Assembly: GCA_035644395.1 (NCBI GenBank)
Contig: DASQOR010000041.1
Span: 43,945-107,944 of the forward strand
DNA from: JBGPLJ01 sp035644395
GTDB lineage: Bacteria > Pseudomonadota > Gammaproteobacteria > Steroidobacterales > Steroidobacteraceae
Reading direction: 5' to 3'
DNA length: 64,000 nt
Part shown: in pieces, positions 41,526-50,078 of the stretch
Position numbering within the stretch: the stretch's first letter is position 1
How the letters are laid out: each line of letters starts with the position of its first letter
Made by a program: the position numbers and the translations under genes
The notes under the pieces: generated by a model
Told to the model about the DNA's origin: nothing
What the model saw: the letters and a program-made list of their open reading frames with translations, nothing else
Database searches by the model: none

Positions 41526-43754
41526 TCAGTTCGACGGCGGTGTGGTGCCCGAGTTATCGGGCCGCGTCTGGCGCAGAAGCTCCTCGCGAGTCGGCGGCGC
41601 GGGCGCCGGGGCGGGAGGAGCTGACTGTGGCGAGGTCGCTTGCGGAACAGGTGCCGGCGGAGAAGTCGCTGCGGGCTGCTGAGGGGTGGCCGCGCCTGCC
41701 GGCTGAGTCAGCGGCGCGGCCGGTCGCTCGCTGTCCGGCACCACATGCGGTGTCTGCTTCTGAACGTCCTCGAACGGGGCCAGCAGCGGTTGCTTCTCGC
41801 TGGACAGCAACGGCACCTTGCCATTGTCCATTTTCTGCTGCGCATCGCGGATGACGCGGTACTTCGACTCCGTCATGACAGCCGACTGCACGTCGTCGCG
41901 CAGGATCGTCGGCCGGATGAACACCATGAGGTTGGTCTTGGCCTTCTTGCCATTCGTCGTCTTGAAGAGCTGCCCGAGGATCGGGATCTTGCCGAGGAAC
42001 GGAACGCGCGATGTGCCCGACGTGACCTGGTCCGACATCAGGCCGCCGAGCGCGATGATGCCCCCGTCCTGGATGAGTACATTCGTCGTGATCGTGCGCT
42101 TGTTGGTGATTGCGGTGAGATCGCCTTCGCCGGTCGTCTGGGCGATGTTGGACGCTTCCTGCTCGATCTTGAGCATCACCGTGTCGCCCTCGTTGTTGAT
42201 CTGCGGCGTGACCTTCAGGATCAAACCGACCTCTTCGCGCTGAATCGTCTGGAACGGATTGACGGCACCGCCTGCCCCGCCGGTATTGGTGAACGAACCG
42301 GTCACGAAGGGCACTTCCTGCGCCACCTTGATCTCCGCCTCCTGGTTGTCCATGGTGACGATGTTCGGGGTCGAGATGATGTTGGTATTCGTGTCCGAGC
42401 GCAGCGCGCGCAGGATCGCTGCGAAATTGACGCCGGTGTCCTTCATCCGGCCGACGCCGATCGTCGTGCCGCCGGGCACGGTTGTCACCGTCGACGGATC
42501 GTTGATGGCGCGCGCGAGGTCCACGATCGAGACGCCCCCGACGGGCGAGACGAATCCGCCGACGATGTTGTTGCCGTTCGAGCCGTCGATGACCCAGTTC
42601 ACTCCGATGTCGGCTGCGTGATCGACGGACATGTCCACGATGATCGATTCGATCTGGACCTGCGCGCGGCGGATGTCGAGCTTGTCGATGATCAGCATCA
42701 GCGACTTCATGGCCTTGGGCGGGGCCGTGATCACGAGCGCGTTGGTTTCCGGGTCCGCCCACAGCGTGATCGACCGGTCCGCATTGGCGCCTGCGGCCGA
42801 TTGCGCCGCAGCCCCCTGGCCGGGCGTCGTCTGGGCCACGACCGCACCGATCTGCTCCTTGAGCTTGGTTGCGATCTTCTCCGCATCCGCGTAGCGCATG
42901 TACCGCACCTGGGTATCGCCGCCGGCTTCGAGCGGAGTGTCGAGGTGCGCGACCAGAGCACGAAGCCGCAGGCGCTGTGACTTCTCACCGCCGATGAGGA
43001 TGCTGTTCGTGCGGTCGTCAGCGACCAGCCGGATGCTCGGTCCGCCGCCGCCTTCCGCGGCCGAGGCGGTGAGCGCATTGACGACGCGGACCACTTCGCT
43101 CGCCGAGGCGTGCTCGAGCGGGATGATCTCGACCTCTTGGTCGGTGCCCTGGTCGATGCGCCCGATGATCCTGAGGATGCGGCTGACGTTGTTCGCGTGA
43201 TCCGAGATGATCAGCATGTTCGACTGGGGATAGGCCGCGAGATGTCCCGACTGGGGGATGAGCGGCCTCAGGATCGGCACCAGCTGGGTCGCGCTCACAT
43301 TCTTGATGGCGACGATCTGCGTGACGATCTCGTCCGAGGTGCCGCTGACCCGGTCCGGCAGGTCGTTGGCCGGCAACTGGCGCGCGTTGGAATCCGGAAT
43401 GATCTTGTAGACCTTCCCGGACTGCACGGCCACGAATGCGTTGACCTGCAGCACCGCGAGGAACGCTTCGTAGAACTCCTGCGGATTCATCGGCGTCGCG
43501 GAGATGAGCGTGACCTGCGCGCGCACGCGCGGGTCGATGATGAAATTCTTGCAGGTCAGCTCGCTGACCGCCTCGACGATCTGCCCGAGATCCGCGTCCT
43601 TGTAATTCGGCGTGACCTTGACGTTCTTGTTGTTGCTGCAATCCGCGGCACCCGCCAGTTGGGCGGCTGCGAGGATCAGCGCAAGGGCCGTCGCCGCGGC
43701 AGTGCGTGTTTGCAGCAGGTGGCGCAGGAACGGACGGAATTGCGGAAATGGCAT
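41526..43754 (-). CDS. gspD: Type II secretion secretin GspD
   Basis: 742 residues. GspD forms the outer-membrane gate. After a signal peptide ending A-Q-L-A-G-A-A (about 37) come the N0-N3 domains, with S-N-M-L-I-I-S-D and D-R-T-N-S-I-L-I-G, then the secretin core with V-P-F-L-G-K-I-P-I-L-G-Q-L-F and L-M-V-F-I-R-P-T-I. The last ~80 residues are a Pro-, Ala- and Gln-rich tail of low complexity, which could be the pilotin-contact or a linker region. It precedes gspE by 14 nt. Confidence 0.93.
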   Translation of the reverse strand: MPFPQFRPFLRHLLQTRTAAATALALILAAAQLAGAADCSNNKNVKVTPNYKDADLGQIVEAVSELTCKNFIIDPRVRAQVTLISATPMNPQEFYEAFLAVLQVNAFVAVQSGKVYKIIPDSNARQLPANDLPDRVSGTSDEIVTQIVAIKNVSATQLVPILRPLIPQSGHLAAYPQSNMLIISDHANNVSRILRIIGRIDQGTDQEVEIIPLEHASASEVVRVVNALTASAAEGGGGPSIRLVADDRTNSILIGGEKSQRLRLRALVAHLDTPLEAGGDTQVRYMRYADAEKIATKLKEQIGAVVAQTTPGQGAAAQSAAGANADRSITLWADPETNALVITAPPKAMKSLMLIIDKLDIRRAQVQIESIIVDMSVDHAADIGVNWVIDGSNGNNIVGGFVSPVGGVSIVDLARAINDPSTVTTVPGGTTIGVGRMKDTGVNFAAILRALRSDTNTNIISTPNIVTMDNQEAEIKVAQEVPFVTGSFTNTGGAGGAVNPFQTIQREEVGLILKVTPQINNEGDTVMLKIEQEASNIAQTTGEGDLTAITNKRTITTNVLIQDGGIIALGGLMSDQVTSGTSRVPFLGKIPILGQLFKTTNGKKAKTNLMVFIRPTILRDDVQSAVMTESKYRVIRDAQQKMDNGKVPLLSSEKQPLLAPFEDVQKQTPHVVPDSERPAAPLTQPAGAATPQQPAATSPPAPVPQATSPQSAPPAPAPAPPTREELLRQTRPDNSGTTPPSN

Positions 43755-43780
43755 GGTTTGCTCTTGCTTCTCGTCGATGG

Positions 43781-44773
43781 CTAGTCGGAATCGTCGGGCG
43801 GCATCTGCGGCACCTGGTTCATCGGGATCATGCCGGAATTGGCGCCACTCGCCGCCTCGAGTTCCTGCACCTGGCTGGCCGCCTGCGACATGTTGAGCGT
43901 GAGGTCCTGGGATTTGCCGTTGCGCTCGATGGTGACGTGGACCGTCGGCGAACTCGAGATCGTGTTGAAAATCTCGTTGCTGCGCTGTTTGTCGTCGAGC
44001 GGCGTGCCGTTCACCGACGTAACGAGATCTCCCGGCTGCAGGCCGAGCTTGCTGAACTGCGCGCGATTGCGTCCGGGGTAGACCCGAAAGCCACTCATCT
44101 GGCCGTTCTTGTAGACCGCCTGGGGCCGCATGAGCTCGCTCACGACACCCGGATCGTTGGCAACCAGGCGCCGGACGTTCTCCGCGAGCACGGCTCCCTG
44201 CGGATTGACGGGAGCGACGGGGCGCGGCCCCAGGTCAGCTGCCGGGCGCGGACCGCCGGCCAGGCTCTGGCGCGGTAGCGTCAGCGCCTCGAGCGTTCCG
44301 CCGCGATCAAGCAGCACGCGGTCGGGATAAACCGAGTGCAGCGTCACGCCGCCGTTCACCGAATCGCCCACGGAATAGACTTTCGCATTGGTCGCCGACT
44401 CGCCGATGATGGCGAGACCCTGCTTCGGGTCATCGCTCGCGATGGTGCCGGCGAGCACCAGGTTCATCGTGGTATTGGGCGCGTTGCTCGCGTCCGCACC
44501 GGACTCCGCGGGAGCGGCGATGCCGAACAGGTGGGCGCCGATGATGGACTGAATATCCACTGCAGTGCGCGCCGAGCGCGGCGTGGCGGCATCGCGCGGA
44601 GTCGCGATGGAACTCAGTCCGCTCGATCCGAGGAAGCCGAGCACGACGAACGCAAGCTGCGCCGCAAGTGCAATGGCGAGTGCGACCGTGACGATCTGCG
44701 GCAGCCGCTCGCCGAGCTTGGCCGCCGACGGCGATGCCGTCAGGTCGCGAAATGCCGCAATCGGAGAGTTCAA
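43781..44773 (-). CDS. gspC: Type II secretion protein GspC
   Basis: 330 residues from a TTG, the only start available before an upstream in-frame stop, with GGGGA before it. GspC links the inner-membrane platform to the secretin. One membrane helix (about 27-50), a homology region (I-I-G-A-H-L-F-G ... L-V-L-A-G-T-I-A-S) and a C-terminal PDZ domain (F-S-K-L-G-L-Q-P-G-D-L-V-T-S-V-N-G-T, about 238-256) are present. It opens the gspCDEF unit. Confidence 0.88.
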   Translation of the reverse strand: MNSPIAAFRDLTASPSAAKLGERLPQIVTVALAIALAAQLAFVVLGFLGSSGLSSIATPRDAATPRSARTAVDIQSIIGAHLFGIAAPAESGADASNAPNTTMNLVLAGTIASDDPKQGLAIIGESATNAKVYSVGDSVNGGVTLHSVYPDRVLLDRGGTLEALTLPRQSLAGGPRPAADLGPRPVAPVNPQGAVLAENVRRLVANDPGVVSELMRPQAVYKNGQMSGFRVYPGRNRAQFSKLGLQPGDLVTSVNGTPLDDKQRSNEIFNTISSSPTVHVTIERNGKSQDLTLNMSQAASQVQELEAASGANSGMIPMNQVPQMPPDDSD

Positions 44774-44835
44774 TGCGTCCCCGGACTATGGATTGATCGC
44801 ACCGGCCGCGGCGGCCGATGCGCGAATTTCAGGCA

Positions 44836-44865
44836 ATGATACGGGCATGACACAGTTCGCCACAA
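44836..44865 (-). promoter_or_regulatory. Candidate promoter of gspCDEF
   Basis: On the minus strand, TTGTGG (44865-44860) and TATCAT (44841-44836) are separated by 18 nt, leaving a leader of about 55 nt before gspC. It lies in the 377-base divergent gap between gspC and clpS, which otherwise holds only the clpS promoter and no gene I can support. Confidence 0.45.
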
Positions 44866-45064
44866 GCAATTGTTTTGTCTCGCTAAAGTTCGTTCCGCCT
44901 TTCGTCAAATCGAGCTCGCGTCGCGAGCCTCGCTCGCCCTTCGGCCGGGGCCGGAGCGTGAAACGGCGCGCGCACCGTTCGGGTCTTGCGGCCGGAAATA
45001 ATTCTGCCCGTTCGAAAGAATGAGTGACGGCCGAAAACTGTCGGTACGCGGCGACGAGCTGCCC

Positions 45065-45093
45065 TTGCGGGAGCCGTCAGCGGACCCTATAAA
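45065..45093 (+). promoter_or_regulatory. Candidate promoter of clpS-clpA
   Basis: TTGCGG (45065-45070) and TATAAA (45088-45093) have a 17-nt spacer. The -10 sits inside the palindrome-like CCCTATAAAGGG. The leader before the clpS ATG would be about 50 nt. Confidence 0.55.
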
Positions 45094-45150
45094 GGGACGT
45101 CGGTTGGTGTGTGCCCTGCTTGCAGTCGTCGCCATGGCAGTCAACGGGTT

Positions 45151-45471
45151 ATGAGTGAGCCGGAACGGGTGGAAGGCGAGCGCGGCCTCGTTGTCGAGGA
45201 GGCCGAGCCCGAGGTCAGGAAGCCGCCTCTCTATCAAGTGATCCTGCTCAATGACGATTACACTCCCATGGAGTTCGTCGTGGATGTGCTCGAGCGGATC
45301 TTCCGCATGGACCGGACTACGGCGACCCGGGTGATGCTCGAGGTGCATACCAAGGGAAAAGGAGTGTGCGGCGTGTTCATTTTCGAGATAGCCGAGACCA
45401 AGGTGGCGCAGGTCATGAGCTACGCTCGGCAGCAGCAGCATCCCCTGCTTTGCACGATGGAGGAGGCGTAA
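45151..45471 (+). CDS. clpS: N-degron adaptor ClpS
   Basis: 106 residues, the E. coli length. ClpS binds N-terminal Leu, Phe, Tyr and Trp and hands substrates to ClpAP. The core L-Y-Q-V-I-L-L-N-D-D-Y-T-P-M-E-F-V-V reads through the conserved binding pocket (N-D-D-Y-T-P-M-E-F), followed by H-T-K-G-K-G-V-C-G-V-F and the ClpA contact end. It lies 5 nt before clpA and is surely cotranscribed. Aat, which adds Leu/Phe to proteins, is encoded 4 kb away. Confidence 0.95.
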   Translation: MSEPERVEGERGLVVEEAEPEVRKPPLYQVILLNDDYTPMEFVVDVLERIFRMDRTTATRVMLEVHTKGKGVCGVFIFEIAETKVAQVMSYARQQQHPLLCTMEEA

Positions 45472-45476
45472 AACCC

Positions 45477-47747
45477 GTGTTGTCGAGCGAACTCGAATTC
45501 TGCCTGAACGAAGCCTTTCAGTCGGCGCGCGAGGCGCGCCACGAATTCATGACGGTCGAGCACCTGCTGCTCTCCATCCTCGACACGCCCAAGGTGCGCG
45601 AGGTGCTGCGTGCCTGCGGTGCCGACGTCGCCGGCCTCAAGAAGGCGCTCGAGCAATTCATCGCCGAAACGACGCCGCGCCTGCCCGAGGACGACGACCG
45701 CGAAGTGACGCCGACGCTCGGCTTCCAGCGTGTCCTGCAGCGCGCCGTGTTTCATGTGCAATCGAGCGGCCGCAAGGAAGTCACGGTCGCGAACGTGCTG
45801 GTCGCAATCTTCAGCGAAAAGCAGTCGCACGCGGCGTTCCTGCTGTCGGAGCAGGACGTGGCGCGGCTCGACGTGGTCAATTACATCTCGCACGGCCTGT
45901 CGAAAGTCGCCCAGGAGCGCCCGGAGAAGGAAGAGACCCAGGCCGCGGGCGAGGGCGAGCGGGACAGCGAAGGCTCCGCGCTCGAGAAATACGCGACCAA
46001 CCTCAACAAGCTCGCCCGCGACGGTCGCATCGATCCCCTCATCGGGCGCAAGGTCGAGGTCGAGCGCACCATCGAAATCCTCTGCCGCCGCCGCAAGAAC
46101 AACCCGCTTTATGTCGGCGAGGCCGGGGTAGGCAAGACCGCCATCGCCGAGGGCCTCGCGCGGATGATCGTCGAGGGCAAGGTGCCCGACGTGCTCTCGG
46201 ACTGCACCATCTACGCGCTCGACATGGGCTCGCTCATCGCCGGCACCAAGTACCGCGGCGATTTCGAGAAGCGCCTGAAGGGCGTCATCGTCGAGATCAA
46301 GAAGAATCCGGGCGCGATCCTCTTCATCGACGAGATCCACACGGTGATCGGCGCCGGCGCCGCTTCGGGCGGCGTCATGGACGCCTCGAACCTCATCAAG
46401 CCCGTGCTTGCGAGCGGGGAGTTGCGCTGCATCGGCTCGACCACCTACAACGAATACCGCGGCATCTTCGAGAAGGATCACGCGCTCGCGCGGCGCTTCC
46501 AGAAGATCGACATCGTCGAGCCCTCGGTCGCGGAGACGGTGGAGATCCTGTTCGGTCTGAAGTCGCGCTTCGAGGAACATCACGGCATCAAGTACCTGGA
46601 CGACGCGCTGCGCGCGGCGGCGGAGCTTGCGGACCGCCACATCAACGACCGCCACCTGCCCGACAAGGCGATCGACGTGGTCGATGAGGCGGGCGCGAAC
46701 TTGAGGCTCCGTCCCGTCAACGAGCGGCCGCCGGCGGTGTCGGTCGAGCAGATCGAGAACGTCGTGGCGCGCATCGCGCGCATTCCGCCGAAGAGCGTGT
46801 CGCTCTCGGACAAGGAAGTGCTGCGCAATCTCGAGCGCAACCTCAAGCTCGTGATCTTCGGCCAGGACAAGGCAATCGAATCACTGGGCGCTGCCATCAA
46901 GATGGCGCGGTCGGGGCTTGGCGATCAGGCGAGGCCGGTCGGCTCGTTCCTGTTCGCCGGCCCGACGGGCGTCGGCAAGACCGAGGTCACGCGCCAGCTC
47001 GCGATCGCCATGGGAGTCGAACTCATCCGTTTCGACATGTCGGAGTACATGGAACGGCACACGGTGTCGCGCCTGATCGGCGCGCCGCCCGGTTACGTCG
47101 GTTTCGATCAGGGCGGCCTCATGACCGAGGCGATCGCCAAGCATCCGCATTCGGTGCTGCTGCTCGATGAGATCGAAAAGGCGCATCCCGACGTCTTCAA
47201 CCTGCTGCTGCAGGTCATGGACCACGGGACGCTCACCGACAACAACGGCCGCAAGGCGGATTTCCGCCACGTCACGATCGTGATGACGACCAACGCCGGC
47301 GCGTTCGAGATGAACCGCCCGTCGATCGGCTTCACCGAACAGGATCACTCGAGCGACGGCATGGAGGCGATCCGGCGGCTGTTCTCGCCCGAGTTCCGCA
47401 ATCGCATCGACGCCATCATCCAGTTCGCGGCGCTCGAACCGGCGACGATCGAGCGCGTGGTCGACAAGCTGCTGGTGGAGGTCGAGGCTCAACTCGAGCA
47501 GAAGCGGGTGTCGCTGCACGTCGATGACGTGGCGCGCGCCTGGATCGCCAAGCGCGGCTACGATCCGAAGATGGGGGCCCGGCCGATGGCGCGGCTCATC
47601 CAGGACTCGATCAAGCGCCCGCTGGCGGAGGAACTCCTCTTCGGCAGGCTGGTCGACGGGGGCCATGTGCACGTCACGCTGAGCGAGGATGGCGCCGAAC
47701 TCAAGCTCATCACGCGCACGGCAAGCGAACCGGAACTGATCGGGTAA
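45477..47747 (+). CDS. clpA: ATP-dependent Clp protease ATPase ClpA
   Basis: 756 residues from a GTG with GAGGAGG upstream; the second residue Leu matches the family. ClpA unfolds proteins for ClpP, which is not in the window. The N-domain (about 1-145, R-H-E-F-M-T-V-E-H-L-L) binds ClpS. Two AAA+ domains follow: the first has G-E-A-G-V-G-K-T-A and F-I-D-E-I-H, the second G-P-T-G-V-G-K-T-E and L-L-D-E-I-E-K-A-H-P. The C-terminal part should carry the ClpP-binding loop. It is followed by an enzyme gene after 3 nt. Confidence 0.95.
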   Translation: MLSSELEFCLNEAFQSAREARHEFMTVEHLLLSILDTPKVREVLRACGADVAGLKKALEQFIAETTPRLPEDDDREVTPTLGFQRVLQRAVFHVQSSGRKEVTVANVLVAIFSEKQSHAAFLLSEQDVARLDVVNYISHGLSKVAQERPEKEETQAAGEGERDSEGSALEKYATNLNKLARDGRIDPLIGRKVEVERTIEILCRRRKNNPLYVGEAGVGKTAIAEGLARMIVEGKVPDVLSDCTIYALDMGSLIAGTKYRGDFEKRLKGVIVEIKKNPGAILFIDEIHTVIGAGAASGGVMDASNLIKPVLASGELRCIGSTTYNEYRGIFEKDHALARRFQKIDIVEPSVAETVEILFGLKSRFEEHHGIKYLDDALRAAAELADRHINDRHLPDKAIDVVDEAGANLRLRPVNERPPAVSVEQIENVVARIARIPPKSVSLSDKEVLRNLERNLKLVIFGQDKAIESLGAAIKMARSGLGDQARPVGSFLFAGPTGVGKTEVTRQLAIAMGVELIRFDMSEYMERHTVSRLIGAPPGYVGFDQGGLMTEAIAKHPHSVLLLDEIEKAHPDVFNLLLQVMDHGTLTDNNGRKADFRHVTIVMTTNAGAFEMNRPSIGFTEQDHSSDGMEAIRRLFSPEFRNRIDAIIQFAALEPATIERVVDKLLVEVEAQLEQKRVSLHVDDVARAWIAKRGYDPKMGARPMARLIQDSIKRPLAEELLFGRLVDGGHVHVTLSEDGAELKLITRTASEPELIG

Positions 47748-47750
47748 CGG

Positions 47751-49052
47751 ATGGCGCGACAAATCCAGGAAGTGATCCTGATTGAAACGCGCCATCGCCC
47801 CGGCCGACTCGCTTCCGCCCTGAACGTCCTCGCCGCCCACCAGATCGCCCTCGAGCATCTGCACGCCCTGCAGCGCGAGAGCGGCTGGACGCGCTGGGAA
47901 ATCACGATCGAAGTGCTGCCGGAGACCCTCGAGAAGGCCATCACGGCGCTCGCGGCGCTGCCGGACGTGCGCTACGTGGGCAAGTCGGACCGCGTGTTTC
48001 AGCGGCATCTCGGCGGCAAGATCGTGGTGCGCCCGGCCATGGCGATCAATTCGCAGCAGATCCTGCGCGACGTCTACACGCCGGGCGTCGCCACGGTCTG
48101 CACGGCGATCGAGCATGACCCGGATGTCGCATGGACACACACCATCAAGGGTCGCAGTGTCGCGGTGATCAGCAACGGCACGGCGGTGCTTGGCCTCGGC
48201 AACATCGGCCCGCTCGCCTCGCTGCCGGTGATCGAGGGCAAGGCGGCGCTGCTGGCGAGCCTCGTCGATATCGTTGCTTTTCCGCTGGCCCTGCGCGCGC
48301 TCGAGGTGGACAAGGCGGTTGCCGCCGTCGAGGCGATCGAGCCGGGCTTCGGCGCCATCCTGCTCGAGGATTTTGCGGCGCCCGCGTGCTTTGCGATCGA
48401 AGCCGAGCTGCGCGCAAGACTGCGGATTCCCGTCATGCACGACGATCAGCACGGCACGGCGGTCGTCGTCCTCGGCACGCTCATCCGCATCTGCCGCCGG
48501 CTCGGCAAGCCGCTCCGCGAACTGCGTGTCGGCCAGGTTGGCCTGGGCGCGGCCGGCCTTGGAATCTGCCGGCTGCTCGCGCACTACGGCGTGCGCTCGC
48601 TTCGCGGCAGCGACATTCGCAGCGAGGCGCTCGACCGGCTGCGCGATCTCGGCGGCGTGCCCGATTCGCTCGAAGGCGTCATGCAGAACTCGGACGCAGT
48701 CATGCTGACGACGGGTGTGCCGGGCCTCGTGGCGCCGGAGATGATCCAGCGCGGCCAGATCGTCCTCAGCCTGTCCAATCCGGACCCGGAGATCGATCCG
48801 ATCGCGGCGCAGGATGCCGGCGCCGTGTTCGCCGCGGACGGCAAGATCATCAACAACGTACTGGGCTTCCCTGGAATCTTTCGTGGCGCCCTCGATGCGC
48901 GCGCGCCGGCCATCACGGACGCGATGCTGATAGCCGCGGCCGAAGCGCTGGCCGGTCATTCACCGGATGCCGATGTCGCGCCGAACGCGCTCGACCGTGA
49001 AGTACACGCGGCCGTGGCGGCACGCGTCAGGGAAGCAGCGGCGAAGAAGTAG
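47751..49052 (+). CDS. Malic enzyme family protein with N-terminal ACT domain
   Basis: 433 residues. Residues ~8-80 form an ACT regulatory domain (R-H-R-P-G-R-L-A-S-A-L-N-V-L). The rest is a short malic enzyme that decarboxylates malate to pyruvate with NAD(P). The catalytic Tyr in D-V-Y-T-P-G-V-A, the Lys in P-V-I-E-G-K-A, the metal ligands L-L-E-D-F and H-D-D-Q-H-G-T-A and the nucleotide loop G-L-G-A-A-G-L-G are kept. The stretch V-D-I-V-A-F-P-L-A-L departs from common relatives. It starts 3 nt after clpA, an unusual partner. An amino acid may regulate it through the ACT domain. Confidence 0.85.
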   Translation: MARQIQEVILIETRHRPGRLASALNVLAAHQIALEHLHALQRESGWTRWEITIEVLPETLEKAITALAALPDVRYVGKSDRVFQRHLGGKIVVRPAMAINSQQILRDVYTPGVATVCTAIEHDPDVAWTHTIKGRSVAVISNGTAVLGLGNIGPLASLPVIEGKAALLASLVDIVAFPLALRALEVDKAVAAVEAIEPGFGAILLEDFAAPACFAIEAELRARLRIPVMHDDQHGTAVVVLGTLIRICRRLGKPLRELRVGQVGLGAAGLGICRLLAHYGVRSLRGSDIRSEALDRLRDLGGVPDSLEGVMQNSDAVMLTTGVPGLVAPEMIQRGQIVLSLSNPDPEIDPIAAQDAGAVFAADGKIINNVLGFPGIFRGALDARAPAITDAMLIAAAEALAGHSPDADVAPNALDREVHAAVAARVREAAAKK

Positions 49053-49058
49053 CGGCGG

Positions 49059-49277
49059 CTATTTGCCGCGATAAGTGATGCGGCCCTTCGTCAGGTCGTA
49101 CGGCGTCATTTCCACCGTAACCAGGTCACCCGTGAGGATGCGGATGTAGTTCTTGCGCATCTTGCCCGAAATGTGTGCCGTGACGACGTGGCCGTTCTTC
49201 AATTTCACGCGAAACGTGGTGTTGGGCAAAGTCTCGACGACTTCGCCTTCCATCTGGAGTGCTTCCTCTTTTGCCAT
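49059..49277 (-). CDS. infA: Translation initiation factor IF-1
   Basis: 72 residues, the usual length. A single S1/OB domain: M-A-K-E-E-A-L-Q-M-E-G-E-V-V-E-T-L-P-N, F-R-V-K-L-x-N-G-H, G-K-M-R-K-N-Y-I-R-I-L-T-G-D and the end G-R-I-T-Y-R-G-K. IF-1 binds the A site of the 30S subunit. It is downstream of aat on the same strand, as in E. coli, but has its own promoter. It ends 7 nt from the convergent malic enzyme gene. Confidence 0.97.
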   Translation of the reverse strand: MAKEEALQMEGEVVETLPNTTFRVKLKNGHVVTAHISGKMRKNYIRILTGDLVTVEMTPYDLTKGRITYRGK

Positions 49278-49305
49278 TCAGCCACACCGTGTAACAGGGG
49301 CGCGA

Positions 49306-49334
49306 ATTGTGCATAAAGTGCCTTGGGTATGCAA
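49306..49334 (-). promoter_or_regulatory. Candidate infA promoter
   Basis: On the minus strand, TTGCAT (49334-49329) and CACAAT (49311-49306) have a 17-nt spacer. A start near 49299 would leave a leader of about 22 nt. Confidence 0.55.
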
Positions 49335-49379
49335 TTTGCCCGGCACGCCCGGCGCGCACGGGTGGCGCCGACGCGACAG

Positions 49380-50069
49380 CTATGCCGGGCGCCACGAGTC
49401 CTCGCCGGCCGTCAGCTCCCCGATCCGGCGGATGAATTCAGCGCGCGGCAGCAGGCGGCTTCCGAGGGTCGCGATATGTGCCGACGCGACCTGGCAGTCG
49501 ATCAGCTCGATTTTCCGGGCATTGCACTCCTCGGCCAGCCGGACCAGCGCCACTTTGGAGGCGTCGGTCGCCCGGCTGAACATCGATTCACCGAAGAACA
49601 CGCGGCCGAGAGCTACGCCATAGAGACCGCCTGCGAGAACGCCTTCGCGCCAGGTTTCGATCGAATGCGCAAAGCCCCGGGTGTGCAACTCCGCATAGGC
49701 TGCGGCCATGTCGGCGGTGATCCACGTCCCGGGTCCGCTGGCGCGTGGTTCGGCACAGGCCGCGACGACCTCGACGAATGCGGTGTCGATGGAGGTACGG
49801 TAACCGCGGTTGCGCAGGCTCTTGCGAAGACTGCGCGAGCATCGCAGCTCCTGCGGGATGAGTACGCTGCGCGGATCGGGCGACCACCAAAGGACCGGCT
49901 GGCCCTCGTTGTACCAGGGGAAGATGCCGCGCCGGTAGGCCGCGAGCAGGCGTTCGATCGAAAGCCCGCCGCCTGCCGCAAGCAAGCCGTCGGGATCCCT
50001 CAGCGCCGAGCTCACCGGCGGGAACCAGGTGAGATCGTGCGTGTCGCTCAACCAGGCAAGCTGCGACAT
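49380..50069 (-). CDS. aat: Leucyl/phenylalanyl-tRNA-protein transferase Aat
   Basis: 229 residues. Aat adds Leu or Phe from tRNA to proteins with N-terminal Lys or Arg, making ClpS substrates. Motifs: F-P-P-V-S-S-A-L-R-D-P-D-G-L-L-A-A-G-G, Y-R-R-G-I-F-P-W-Y, W-W-S-P-D-P-R and G-L-Y-G-V-A-L-G-R-V-F-F-G-E-S-M-F-S. The common neighbour bpt (aspartate/glutamate leucyltransferase) is not here; a GNAT gene takes its place 9 nt upstream. Confidence 0.95.
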   Translation of the reverse strand: MSQLAWLSDTHDLTWFPPVSSALRDPDGLLAAGGGLSIERLLAAYRRGIFPWYNEGQPVLWWSPDPRSVLIPQELRCSRSLRKSLRNRGYRTSIDTAFVEVVAACAEPRASGPGTWITADMAAAYAELHTRGFAHSIETWREGVLAGGLYGVALGRVFFGESMFSRATDASKVALVRLAEECNARKIELIDCQVASAHIATLGSRLLPRAEFIRRIGELTAGEDSWRPA

Positions 50070-50078
50070 GGAAGCGCG

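Noticed and set aside
46881..48959. Open frame of ~690 codons on the minus strand opposite clpA and the malic enzyme
   Set aside because: Spans two unrelated sense genes in antisense and has no family signature.
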